Of a stretch of 64,000 nucleotides of DNA, positions 25,596 to 34,500 are shown piece by piece. The translations under genes and the position numbers were made by a program. Under the pieces are notes generated by a model, which was not told the DNA's origin, made no database searches, and saw nothing but the letters and a program-made list of their open reading frames with translations. The stretch comes from Planctomycetota bacterium (GTDB lineage Bacteria; Planctomycetota; UBA1135; GCA-002686595), in the NCBI GenBank assembly GCA_020638855.1, contig JACKHT010000001.1:186001-250000 (forward strand). The letters run 5' to 3'. Numbering within the stretch: position 1 is the stretch's first letter; the number at the start of each line of letters is the position of its first letter.

Positions 25596-26681
25596 TCAGG
25601 ATTTCGAGGAACGGTGGGATACGGTGCCCGGCGGTTGGGCTTGCAGGGTGCTCATGCGCTGCCACCAGCCGGAGGTCGGGGGTTGTTCGGGATCGAGGTT
25701 CGAGGCCCGCTTCCAGCGGCAGGCCGCGCGCCACAAAAGGCCCTGTTGCTCGTAGCGCTGGTAGTGTCGTGCAGCAGCCCCCAGGTGTTCGACGAATTCG
25801 CGGCCGCGTCCGATGCCTTCCCCATCGGGATCCCAGCCGGGCTCCTCCTCCAATGGGCCAAAGCGTTTGAGACCGCGCCAAACCCAAAGCAGCACCCACA
25901 ACCCCGCCAACCAGATGGCGGGCGCAGCGTGGGCCCACAGCATGGCAAAGAAACCCTGTCCTTTACCCTGCAGAATTTGGACCCCCAGGACGGCCTCCGG
26001 CTCGGCCAGCAGGTACTCGAACAGCTGGGCGCGCCCCTCGTCGCGCAAGCGATGGTTGTCGAAGGCCTCCAAGCCCGCGAAGAGTTCGATCACGCCTTCG
26101 CCATACGGCAAACGCAGCAAAGCCGCTTGATCCGAAGCCCCCAACCAATCTTCCGCCCATTCGACGTTGGGAGCCAACCGTTCGCGGCGCGGCCAAACCA
26201 CACCTTCGTCCGCCAGGTCCGGCATCGCAAGCGGCGCATCGTCCTCGGCCAGGACCTCCGAGTACTCAAGTTCCTCCTCGAGCCCTGCTTGGATGCGATC
26301 CCATGGGGTGGTGTTGTCTCGGGGTCGCAACCCTTCTGCACCGCTGGGTTCTGGGTCCCATTCGGATTCAGGTACCCCCGAGATCCAGAGCCTTCCGCCG
26401 GTATCCACCCAGTCAAGCAGGACTTCCAAGTCGGCTTCCGAAGCAATCGCTTCCTGCTCCACAATCCAAGCCCAGCCCGCGGGGGGCAACTCACGAATCC
26501 GCGCGGTGCGCCGTACGGAATAGCCAAGCTCCTCGGCCAAGAACCCGGCCGCGACCAACGGATTGCGCGCGGCCAAACCTTGGAAGCCGACCTCGACCGA
26601 CTTCTTCTTGAGGTTCTCTCCACAGCCGCTGGCAAGCAGGGCCAGGGCAAGGGCGACCGCATCCCTGGGACCTAGACCCAT
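25596..26681 (-). CDS. DUF4350 protein, predicted lipoprotein
   Basis: 361 residues from the ATG at 26681. The start is supported by a lipobox (LLASGCGEN, Cys about residue 20) and by a ten-base overlap with the preceding gene. The DUF4350 domain covers about 30-225: a Rossmann-like region with WIVEQEAIASEADLEVLLDWVDTGGRLWI and LLRLPYGEGVIELFAGLEAFDNHRLRDEGRAQL. One membrane helix follows at about 245-268 (AAPAIWLAGLWVLLWVW), then a cytoplasmic tail. This family is regularly found between DUF4129 and MoxR genes in such clusters; its function is unknown. Confidence 0.88.
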   Translation of the reverse strand: MGLGPRDAVALALALLASGCGENLKKKSVEVGFQGLAARNPLVAAGFLAEELGYSVRRTARIRELPPAGWAWIVEQEAIASEADLEVLLDWVDTGGRLWISGVPESEWDPEPSGAEGLRPRDNTTPWDRIQAGLEEELEYSEVLAEDDAPLAMPDLADEGVVWPRRERLAPNVEWAEDWLGASDQAALLRLPYGEGVIELFAGLEAFDNHRLRDEGRAQLFEYLLAEPEAVLGVQILQGKGQGFFAMLWAHAAPAIWLAGLWVLLWVWRGLKRFGPLEEEPGWDPDGEGIGRGREFVEHLGAAARHYQRYEQQGLLWRAACRWKRASNLDPEQPPTSGWWQRMSTLQAQPPGTVSHRSSKS

Positions 26682-28117
26682 GCCGATCCTCCGAAGTGCG
26701 CGCGATACCCCGAGGTGAGCTGGGCAAACTCGGCGTCCTTGGGCCTGCGGGCCCCATAAGCCAGAGCCTGCCAAAACTGAGTCAGCGCCCCAAAGTACTC
26801 CGTGCGTTCATCGGGCCCCAGGGCTTGCACCTTGCGCAAGCACAGGGCCTCGGTGTCCCCCGGCTCGAGCACCAGCGAATCACGTTCTGTGAGTCGGACC
26901 AAGCTCCCGCGGTACAAGAGCGAGAGCGCCGCCTTGGCCTCCCCCTTGGCCCAAAGCTCCTGGGCAGTGCCCAGGATGTCCTTGGGCAGCGACTGTGGAC
27001 GGAGGTCCAACCCGAGGACTTCTTCCACGGGAGAGACCACCCTGGGCCTAGGCCCAACTCGAACCGGGTTGCGTCCCAGGGCCCAGCGGAACAAATGGAA
27101 AAGCACCACCGCCACCAAGGCCAAAAGAACCGTCCAAACGATCCCATCAAAGACCTTGGAAAGGTCGCCAAACGGCTCCGAATCTCTTGCTGATTGCGAC
27201 TCGCCCAACACCCACTGTTCGCGGCTCGTTTGGAGTTCCGAGCGGGCATACACGCGCTCCACAGCAGTTTCCGCTTGCTCGGTTTGGGACCCCTCAGGGT
27301 GGATGGCGCGCCCAGGAAACAGAAAGACCCCCAACAGCAGAATCGCCGCCGCTGGGAACGAGCTGGTCGGTTCGACCCGTTGGGCCAAACTGCGGAAGAC
27401 CAACTCCACATCCCATCCTTCCAGCTCCGACCGGCGGTTGAGGTACATGGCAAAACCGGTCGCGGTCCATAGGGGTTCGCTGACGAAGATCACCGCCCAC
27501 AATGTGAACAGCACGGCCGCTTTGATTTGGGCCGGCATCGCATCTCCTGGGCGTAGGTCCGTCAGCACCTCGAAGAAATCTTGGAAGAAAACCCCCAACG
27601 TGGCGAACAGAGCAAGGCTCAAGCACATCTCGATCAGGGCCATCCCGCGCCCGAGGCGCCACATCGCGCCGCGCGTGTCCCCGCCCAGGAGATCCTGCAC
27701 CCGCTTGCGGTAGGCGACCCCATCGAGCTCTTCGAGCACCACGACCGGATCGGTGAACGTTCGGGACCGTCCTAGCAAGCGTCGGACCACCAACGTGCGC
27801 CAGGCGCGCCGAAACACAAACTTGGGGATCGCTTGCGCCACATCGCTCGGGGAGGGCTGCACAGAAAAAACCCGGCGGGAGTAACGAAAGAGGGCTACCC
27901 GCCCAAGCAGCGGCCTAGCCAACCACAGGAACGCTATGGCCGCCAAGAAATGGACGAAGTACAGCAGGAGCCCGGCCAGAAGACCCACCGGCAGCCAAAC
28001 CAAGCAGGCGCTACGCAAGGTCCCTGCCGCGTCGCGCTGGAACAGCAGCGTGCCCAAGTCCATGACCTCCCAGGCATTGCGCACGCGGGGTCGGATAGCG
28101 TAGTCGTCAAGCCGCAT
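26672..28117 (-). CDS. DUF4129 multi-helix membrane protein
   Basis: 481 residues. About six membrane segments (near 39-70, 158-180, 195-215, 255-275 and 335-355). The C-terminal DUF4129 domain (about 405-470) reads AQELWAKGEAKAALSLLYRGSLVRL. The start codon lies within the last 11 bases of the SpoIIM gene and its end overlaps the DUF4350 gene by ten bases, so all three are probably translationally coupled. The role is unknown; it is a standard partner of SpoIIM, MoxR and DUF58 in this conserved neighbourhood. Confidence 0.87.
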   Translation of the reverse strand: MRLDDYAIRPRVRNAWEVMDLGTLLFQRDAAGTLRSACLVWLPVGLLAGLLLYFVHFLAAIAFLWLARPLLGRVALFRYSRRVFSVQPSPSDVAQAIPKFVFRRAWRTLVVRRLLGRSRTFTDPVVVLEELDGVAYRKRVQDLLGGDTRGAMWRLGRGMALIEMCLSLALFATLGVFFQDFFEVLTDLRPGDAMPAQIKAAVLFTLWAVIFVSEPLWTATGFAMYLNRRSELEGWDVELVFRSLAQRVEPTSSFPAAAILLLGVFLFPGRAIHPEGSQTEQAETAVERVYARSELQTSREQWVLGESQSARDSEPFGDLSKVFDGIVWTVLLALVAVVLFHLFRWALGRNPVRVGPRPRVVSPVEEVLGLDLRPQSLPKDILGTAQELWAKGEAKAALSLLYRGSLVRLTERDSLVLEPGDTEALCLRKVQALGPDERTEYFGALTQFWQALAYGARRPKDAEFAQLTSGYRAHFGGSAWV

Positions 28118-29063
28118 GTCGCCTCCCCGCCAAGCCGAGGTGGGCCGCTACCAACACCCAAAGCACGCCACCCACCCAGTACTTCGTTTCGGCCGCCGCG
28201 GACCCGGGGGACCAAAATCCCTCCACCACCGCAGCCAAGGCGGTCATGGTCGCGGCACCAAAGAGCAGCAGCAGGCCCGAACGGGCCCCCTCGACAAGGG
28301 CGTAGCGCCGTGTCTTGCGGCCGGGCATCAACCAAGCCAACCCGATCTCCAAGCCCGCCAAAGTCGAAAGCCAGATGCCTGTGATTTCCAAGGCGGAGTG
28401 CCCGATCACGAAGGGCCAAAACTGATCTTCGTAGCCCGCGTAGGCGATGTAGCCCGTGGCGGCCCCCAAGACCAACGCGTTGTACGCCAGCAAGAACAGC
28501 GCGAGGATCCCAGCCAGCACGCCCCCTGCAAACACGCGGAAGTCGATGCTGACATTGTTCTGGATGTAGTGGGCAAAGGCGAAGAAGCCCAGCTCGGCAG
28601 AACGCTTGTCCACCCCGTTGGGGGTTGAATACATCGAGTCGAGGTCCTTGATCATCGACTCATCGAGCAGGGCAAAGACCCACTCGCTGCGCTGATGACC
28701 CGCATACCACAACAGGCCGAAGGGAATCACGAAAGCGAGCACGCAAAACACAAAGCGCTGCCAGCGCGCCCGCACCATGCGGGGAAACCCAAACGCCAGA
28801 AAGGCAAAGCCCTCGGTCCAGATCGGCTTGCGACTCCTGTACAACCGCTGGTGACCGCGTAAAACCAAGCCATTGAGTCGGTCGAGAAGCTCGGGGCTGT
28901 AGCGCCGTTCGCGCGCGAGGGCCAAGTCCCTGGAAACCTCGCGGTACAGGCCCGGAAAGTCTTGGTCTTGTACTTTGGAGCGCTTGGAAACGGGCACCTG
29001 CAACAGGGCATCCAATGCCTCCCAACGGGGCTTTCGCTGGCGTTCGAAGGGGACCTGCTTCAT
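28107..29063 (-). CDS. SpoIIM-family (stage II sporulation protein M-like) membrane protein
   Basis: 318 residues from the ATG at 29063, which overlaps the RDD gene stop as ATGA. N-terminal cytoplasmic part to about residue 95 (RYSPELLDRLNGLVLRGHQRLYR), then about five membrane segments with the SpoIIM hallmarks HYIQNNVSIDFRVFAGGVLAG and GHSALEITGIWLSTLAGLEIG. In Bacillus SpoIIM belongs to the DMP complex with SpoIID and SpoIIP that remodels peptidoglycan during engulfment. Non-sporulating bacteria carry it in this RDD/MoxR/DUF58 cluster, and no SpoIID or SpoIIP is present here. Confidence 0.92.
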   Translation of the reverse strand: MKQVPFERQRKPRWEALDALLQVPVSKRSKVQDQDFPGLYREVSRDLALARERRYSPELLDRLNGLVLRGHQRLYRSRKPIWTEGFAFLAFGFPRMVRARWQRFVFCVLAFVIPFGLLWYAGHQRSEWVFALLDESMIKDLDSMYSTPNGVDKRSAELGFFAFAHYIQNNVSIDFRVFAGGVLAGILALFLLAYNALVLGAATGYIAYAGYEDQFWPFVIGHSALEITGIWLSTLAGLEIGLAWLMPGRKTRRYALVEGARSGLLLLFGAATMTALAAVVEGFWSPGSAAAETKYWVGGVLWVLVAAHLGLAGRRHAA

Positions 29064-29767
29064 ACGCCTTCCTCCAACCAAGCGGCATAGCCCAATACCC
29101 GTTTCCACCCATCCACGCCCTTGCGGTGGGTGAGTGGAGCGAGGATATCGCTCAGCTCAAAAGCCCGTTCCTCGCCCCACTGCGCCTGGCGCCGGGCAAA
29201 CTCGAGCAAGGCGGCTTGCTCCTCGGCGTCCAAGGCCAAGGGCAAGGGTTCGGGAGCGACATCCAGCTTCGGGCGCGAAACGGAAGCCGATGAGCGGGGC
29301 GCGCGACGCTTGGAATCGACGTACACCACGACAGTTCCTGCGGCCCAATCCCCCACCCGACGAAAGCTGGGACTTGCCAAGGCGGAAACCAAACCGGCCC
29401 CATAGGCAAAGGGCAAGAAGTCGATCACGCGCAGGAAATTGCGCACGAGCGAAGCGCGCAAACCGACCGGGGTCCCATCGTCGTGCAACACCTTGAGCCC
29501 CAGAATGCGTTTGCCCGGTGTGGCCCCATCGAGCCACACCTCAAACAACACGTAGTAGAACCACTCCCCGAAGAACAGACACAACGCCACCACCCCCCTG
29601 CCCATGGTGGCAAAGCGCAGCAGCAGCGAAAACACGATGGCATAGCCGATCAACCGCAGGATGAGGTCCACCAGCAAGGCCATCCCCCGCGGCAAGACGC
29701 CTGCCACGCGCACACCTAGCGCCAACCCTTCGGGGGTCTCCACCTGGCGATGCGTGTCGATTTTCAC
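29060..29767 (-). CDS. RDD-family membrane protein (second of pair)
   Basis: 235 residues. The RDD domain (about 18-150) has GVLPRGMALLVDLILRLIGY, the arginine-aspartate core and TPGKRILGLKV, with three membrane segments. The C-terminus (about 165-235) is a soluble acidic extension: LDAEEQAALLEFARRQAQWGEERAFELSDILAPLTHRKG. It starts with an ATGA overlap after the first RDD gene and ends with an ATGA overlap into the SpoIIM gene. RDD proteins have been linked to ion transport in some bacteria; here the neighbourhood suggests a role in the MoxR membrane complex. Confidence 0.88.
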   Translation of the reverse strand: MKIDTHRQVETPEGLALGVRVAGVLPRGMALLVDLILRLIGYAIVFSLLLRFATMGRGVVALCLFFGEWFYYVLFEVWLDGATPGKRILGLKVLHDDGTPVGLRASLVRNFLRVIDFLPFAYGAGLVSALASPSFRRVGDWAAGTVVVYVDSKRRAPRSSASVSRPKLDVAPEPLPLALDAEEQAALLEFARRQAQWGEERAFELSDILAPLTHRKGVDGWKRVLGYAAWLEEGV

Positions 29768-30309
29768 GCTTGTAGGACCACGGTACCGGCCACGTAGTCG
29801 TGCAAGCAGCGTCGATTGCTCCCAAAGATCATCAAGTAACCAATGATCATGAACCCCGGCCCCAAGAACGGGAGCATGTAGAACAGCACGGGAACCAAAC
29901 CACGCAGTAGGAGGATTCGCATGCCACTGGCGCGGGCCCCCGAAGTGCGGTGGATGCGAGTTCCCACGATACGTTTCCCGATCGTTTGGGACTCACGAAA
30001 CAGGAAGTACAGCTGGACCGTCATGAAACCGATCGAAATGGCCAGGATGGCCACGTTCGAAGCGGGCGAGAAAACAGCTCCATCGGTTGGAGGGTTCTCT
30101 GGATCCCGCAAGAGTTCCACGTAGCTGCCCAAGTCTCCGGTGAAAAACAACGCCAATAGAATGGCCGCCGCGGGCAACAGCTGATCAAACATGGCCCCCC
30201 CCAAGCGCTGCCCCAAGGAAGCCAATCGCATCACCTCGGTGCGGGTCGCACGGGTACGGGGAGCGGCAAACGGATTGCTCGCCCCTGAGTTCGCTTGTTC
30301 GTCGCTCAT
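29764..30309 (-). CDS. RDD-family membrane protein (first of pair, leading the cluster)
   Basis: 181 residues from the ATG at 30309 (MSDEQANSG); the ATG at 30333 is an alternative. The RDD domain (about 25-180) has ASLGQRLGGAMFDQLLPAAAILLALFF, SQTIGKRIVGTRI and a C-terminal hydrophobic pair ending NRRCLHDYVAGTVVL. It is the first gene of the leftward block. A four-copy 16-bp tandem repeat lies 36-100 bp upstream of the start. The promoter is probably in the 215 bp separating it from the divergent yceH. Confidence 0.86.
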   Translation of the reverse strand: MSDEQANSGASNPFAAPRTRATRTEVMRLASLGQRLGGAMFDQLLPAAAILLALFFTGDLGSYVELLRDPENPPTDGAVFSPASNVAILAISIGFMTVQLYFLFRESQTIGKRIVGTRIHRTSGARASGMRILLLRGLVPVLFYMLPFLGPGFMIIGYLMIFGSNRRCLHDYVAGTVVLQA

Positions 30310-30344
30310 GCCAATTTGGGGCCCTAGGGTCATGGCCCGACTAT

Positions 30345-30408
30345 GGTGCCAAAAGTTTGGGGTGCCAAAAGTTTGGGGGGCCAAATGTTTGGGGGGCTAA
30401 GTGTTTGG
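30345..30408. repeat. Four-copy, 16-bp tandem repeat between divergent genes
   Basis: Exact period 16: GGTGCCAAAAGTTTGG twice (30345-30360, 30361-30376), then GGGGCCAAATGTTTGG and GGGGCTAAGTGTTTGG. It lies in the intergenic region upstream of both the first RDD gene and yceH. The third and fourth copies diverge progressively, suggesting slippage growth from the first pair. It could be a binding array or neutral. Confidence 0.9.
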
Positions 30409-30523
30409 GGGGCGTAGGGGTTGTGAATGGGGGTAGCATACCAAGCCCTGCGCGGGTTGTCCCAGACCCGCACCGCGGGCCGTGCCGCTGGTGCCCAGCG
30501 AGGATGCACCGTACGCTGGGTGC

Positions 30524-31180
30524 ATGGAGACGTCCCTCAATCCCTACGAAGCCCGGGTGCTTGGTGTCCTCATCGAAAAGGCCTTCACCACCCCGGATCA
30601 GTACCCCCTTTCGCTCAACGCCACGACCAACGCCTGCAACCAAAAATCCTGCCGCAAGCCCGTGGTGGACTACGTGGAGGCCGAAGTACTGGTCACCCTC
30701 CAAGGCCTGCGCATGAAGCATTTGGGTGGAGGCTCGTTCCCGGCAGGAAGCCGCATCGAGCGCTGGCATCATTCGGCTCGCGAGCATTGGAAACTCGACG
30801 AGGCTCCCCTAGCGGTCTTGGCCGAATTGTTGCTGCGTGGCCCCCAATCGGGTTCGTCCTTGCGCGCCAACGCGAGCCGCATGCAACCGCTGCCCAGTTT
30901 GGAGGACCTGCAACGGGCGCTGACCCCGCTCGAGGCAGCTCACCTAGTGCGGCTGATCCCTGCGGGCGGAGGTTCGCGAGTCCCGCTGTATGCCCAAACC
31001 CTGTGCGAGGCACAGAATGCCCAAGCTTCCCCCCAGGCGGTCGTTTCGCAGGCTGCCCATCGGGCACAAACCGCCACCCCTACCAAGCCCCAGCCGAACC
31101 TGGAAAGCCTGGAACAACGGGTCGCAACCCTAGAGCAACAGCTCAAGAGCCTAGCCGAGCGCTTGGGCGAAGAACTCTAG
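30524..31180 (+). CDS. YceH/DUF480 family protein (UPF0502)
   Basis: 218 residues from the ATG at 30524 (METSLNPYEARVLGVL). It has two winged-helix domains typical of YceH: LNPYEARVLGVLIEKAFTTPDQYPLSLNA...ACNQKSCRKPV (about 4-50), and the second around residues 90-155 (LAVLAELLLRGPQSGSSLRANASRM). The C-terminal 30 residues form a coiled coil (LESLEQRVATLEQQLKSLAERL). The role is unknown; the structure suggests DNA binding. The stop overlaps the convergent ferredoxin gene by four bases. Confidence 0.93.
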   Translation: METSLNPYEARVLGVLIEKAFTTPDQYPLSLNATTNACNQKSCRKPVVDYVEAEVLVTLQGLRMKHLGGGSFPAGSRIERWHHSAREHWKLDEAPLAVLAELLLRGPQSGSSLRANASRMQPLPSLEDLQRALTPLEAAHLVRLIPAGGGSRVPLYAQTLCEAQNAQASPQAVVSQAAHRAQTATPTKPQPNLESLEQRVATLEQQLKSLAERLGEEL

Positions 31181-31458
31181 TCCGCGGAGCGCAAGGCCAC
31201 GTCGCCTTGGATCACGACCTGACACGCGAGCCGGGCGTTCTTAGCCGAAGTCACCATTTCGGTGGTCTCCAACTCTACATCGCTGATGGGCGACAAGTTC
31301 TCCATGCCCGATTCGACAATCACGCAGCAGACGCCGCAGGATCCCATCGTGCATCCGAATTGGAGGCTTAGGCCGCGCTCTTGGGCGAACTCGATCAAGC
31401 TGGTGTCGGCGGGAATCTCAAAGGTATCGCCGGTATCGGTCAGGGTCAGTTTGGGCAT
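31177..31458 (-). CDS. [2Fe-2S] ferredoxin
   Basis: 93 residues. Plant-type ferredoxin fold with cluster ligands C36, C41, C44 and C79 (CTMGSCGVCCV...ARLACQ), an extra C45 next to the third ligand, and the usual N-terminal strands (KLTLTDTGDTFEIPADTSLIEFA). Soluble one-electron carrier; its partner enzyme is not adjacent. It lies 60 bp upstream of the degenerate transglutaminase gene's end in the same direction, and converges with yceH with a four-base overlap. Confidence 0.93.
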   Translation of the reverse strand: MPKLTLTDTGDTFEIPADTSLIEFAQERGLSLQFGCTMGSCGVCCVIVESGMENLSPISDVELETTEMVTSAKNARLACQVVIQGDVALRSAD

Positions 31459-31518
31459 GGAGAGAGGGGGTACCGGATGGTTTGGGAGGGGCAGGAATAA
31501 GGCTTCGCAGCCTGGTCT

Positions 31519-34500
31519 TCAATCCGATTCGCCGCTGGATTTGTCGGGTTTCGAATCGCTTTCGGGAGCCGTGGTCTCGGGCTGAGCCGCGGAATCCTGG
31601 GGCGCAGTGCCCTCGTTGGCACCGGGCACGGAGAGCTGCAAGGGTCTCGACTCCTCACGCTCCAGCTCGGCTGCGCGCTGCAGGAACGGCGGGACTTCCG
31701 CCGGCTCCAGATACAAGCCGCGGATCTCAAACGAGCGCTTGAGCGACCAGTGGTCGGCTGCCTGGCTCACCACGACCTCGTGCAAGTACCCCGCGCGCTC
31801 TTCGTGGAACGAGCTTGGACCACCCGACACGCTCCAGCCTTCGGGCAAAGTCACCTCGACTTCGAGGAAGTCCCGACGCGACAAGCGAGCCGCCAGCGGC
31901 CAGTTGCGTTGGCTGGGACCCAGCCCGGTCGAAAGGCCCGTATCGGGCAAGCGTAGCTCGATCTTGTACGAATCGTGGGCCGCTTCGAGGAAGTCCGGTC
32001 GGGTTCCTCGGAAATGCACGGCAAAGTGCGCTCCGGGGGTTTCCAAATCGACGAACTCGTAGTCGGTCAAATCGATCCCGGGAACAAAGTTGGGCAGGTA
32101 GCGGCGCACGAAACCGTCGCGGGCCGGGGCCGGAGCCTGGACCAGTTGACGGCGCAGGGCCGATCCGCTGATGGTGCTGACGGACCACTCGCCTTCCACC
32201 GTGGCCGGTCCATCCGCAGAAACCGTCCAGTGCAACACCAAGTGGTTGTCCCAGGAATCTGCGAGCATGTCACGCGGGAGGGTCTCCCAGCGCGTGCCTT
32301 CGGGCTCCAGGATCAACGCTTTGGCCCCAGCCATGGTCTCGGGGAGCTGACCAAATCCGACTCCCTTGTTGGTGGGAGGAATCTGCCAGTGCACACCGTT
32401 TGAACCAGGGATGCGCAACAGGATTTGCTCGAAGCCGCCTTCGTTGGCGAACAGGGTCACCGGAGAGGGATCCAACTCGGGTGAAACCCCCTTCTGGAGC
32501 AGCGCCCACTCGAACGGAATGTTGGCCTGCTTGAGCAAGGCGGCAAACAACAGAATCGGTTGGCCCCGCTTGGTGAACCAAACCCGCGAGGGATCCGCGT
32601 TGCCGTCAAAGTCGACGAGCTCATCGAACAAACGCAGGAACAACGCTTCGGCCCGTTGATCGGGCGCCAAGTTGGGGTCCAAATCCGCGACCCAGCGATC
32701 GAGTCCCTGGGTCACTTCGAGCGGAAGGTCCCCACTGGAACGGAAGATCTGACGCCACCGTTGTTCGACCGGGGCCAAGCTGAGGTCCTGGCCAAACTGG
32801 GCCACGGGTAGCACCTCCAACTCGGAAGGCATCAGCGGCTCGGCCTCGCGCCGCGGACTCTTTTCCGCGCTGAGGATGTGGACGGTTCCCCCACCCCAGG
32901 GCTCGGTCACGTGGGTTCCCAAAAAACCTTTGGTGCGCAATTCGACTTTGAGCCCCTCAGGCACAAAGACCACGTAGCGACTCAAACCGAAGGGCTTTTC
33001 GAGCGACGCAAAGCGCCACGAGTCCAAGGAAACCGGCGCTCCCCATTGGTCGGTGGCCTCCCACTCAAAGCGCAATTCCACCGCGTCTCCGGGATCTAGC
33101 GAGGGCATGACCCACTTGCCCTGGACCATCACCGGCTCGCGCATCGAACCATCGGCTTTCTTGACCCGAGCCAACAGGGGCATGCCGCTCGCACCCACTT
33201 CGTGCAGTGCTTCGGTACCCGAACGGTCTTCGGCTTTGGTGACGGTAAACACCCGCCCCACCCGCGATCCATCGGGATAGAGGTAGACCAGTCCGGAGTC
33301 CAGGATTTCGACGGTGGAGGCCTTCTCCAGGTCCTTGGAAACCTGCCAAGCGAAGGCTTCATCGGGCGCAAAGGCACGGAAGAAGGCATCAGCAGTCACC
33401 GGTTGTCCGGCCAGGCGGCGCAGGGTACGCGACGCATCGTAGGCGGGTTCCAACCGCTCGACCTGGGCCAAGGCCTGGTCAAAGGTGGCATCCCCAAAGC
33501 TGGTTCCCTGCTCCGACAACATGCGCAGCAAGCGCTCCCAACGACTCACGTCCTCGGGGTGGGCCTGCGCCTGGACCTTGGCGCGCTCGATCGCCAGCTC
33601 GGGCTGGCCCAAAAGACCCAGCGTGTCTTGCAAACGCTCTTCGCCGCTCCAGTTGGACAAGTCTTTGGCAGCGCGACGCTCGAGCAAGGTCAAAAGCCAA
33701 GCAGTACGCGGATCCTCGGATCGTCGGGCCAAGCCCGACGCCGCGATCCTCACGATCGAATCCTCATCGGATCCCAGGCGCAGGGCGGTGATCGCCGTTT
33801 CCATCGCCAAAACCGTGTTGCCCGCTTGGGCATACTCCTGGGCAAGACTCCCGAGCACTCGGGGATCGGACGGCCAGGCTTGGCAGCCCTCCTCCAGCGC
33901 CCGACGGGCCAGCGCGCCTTCGGAGTCGAGGGCATGGGCAACCATCACCTCGGCCGACACCATGCGGGGGTGCGGTTGGTATTGCTCGCGCAGTTTGGCC
34001 AGCTCTTGGGCGGCCTCGATGGGCTTGTCGTCCTGGACCATGCGCTCTAACCGGCGCAGCGCGGCGGAGCGACCGAGGCCGCCTTGGTCCATGAGCTGCT
34101 CCTCGATCGCCACCATGCGTTGGCGTTGGACTTCGTCGGGCAGGTAGCCCGCGGCGGCCACGGCGCTGTGCCGCAAGCGCATCCACGCGAGGTGCGCATC
34201 GGGGTCCGTCGGCTCCGGGGAAGCCCAAGCCAAGTCCGCGCGCCCTAAGCGCAACGAACGGACCGCTCCCACCAGTTGGTCGAACTCCCCATCGCCTAAG
34301 GCTCCGCGCGGGTCGACTTGGACTTCGCCCCAGGTCACCGCCTCGTCCGCCGGTTGCGCGGCCAAGAGTTCCTCCAGGGTGGTCGGCTGGTAGCTAAGCG
34401 GCCGTGCGTTCTCATCGAGCAGACGGGCACCCACGTCAATCCATTGCGAGCCGTCGGTCACCAGCAAAAGGCAGTTGGTTCCCTCGCGGAAAGTCACCGG

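Noticed and set aside
26672..30309. Sporulation locus
   Set aside because: SpoIIM alone with RDD, DUF4129 and MoxR genes is a common arrangement in non-sporulating bacteria, and no other sporulation gene is present.
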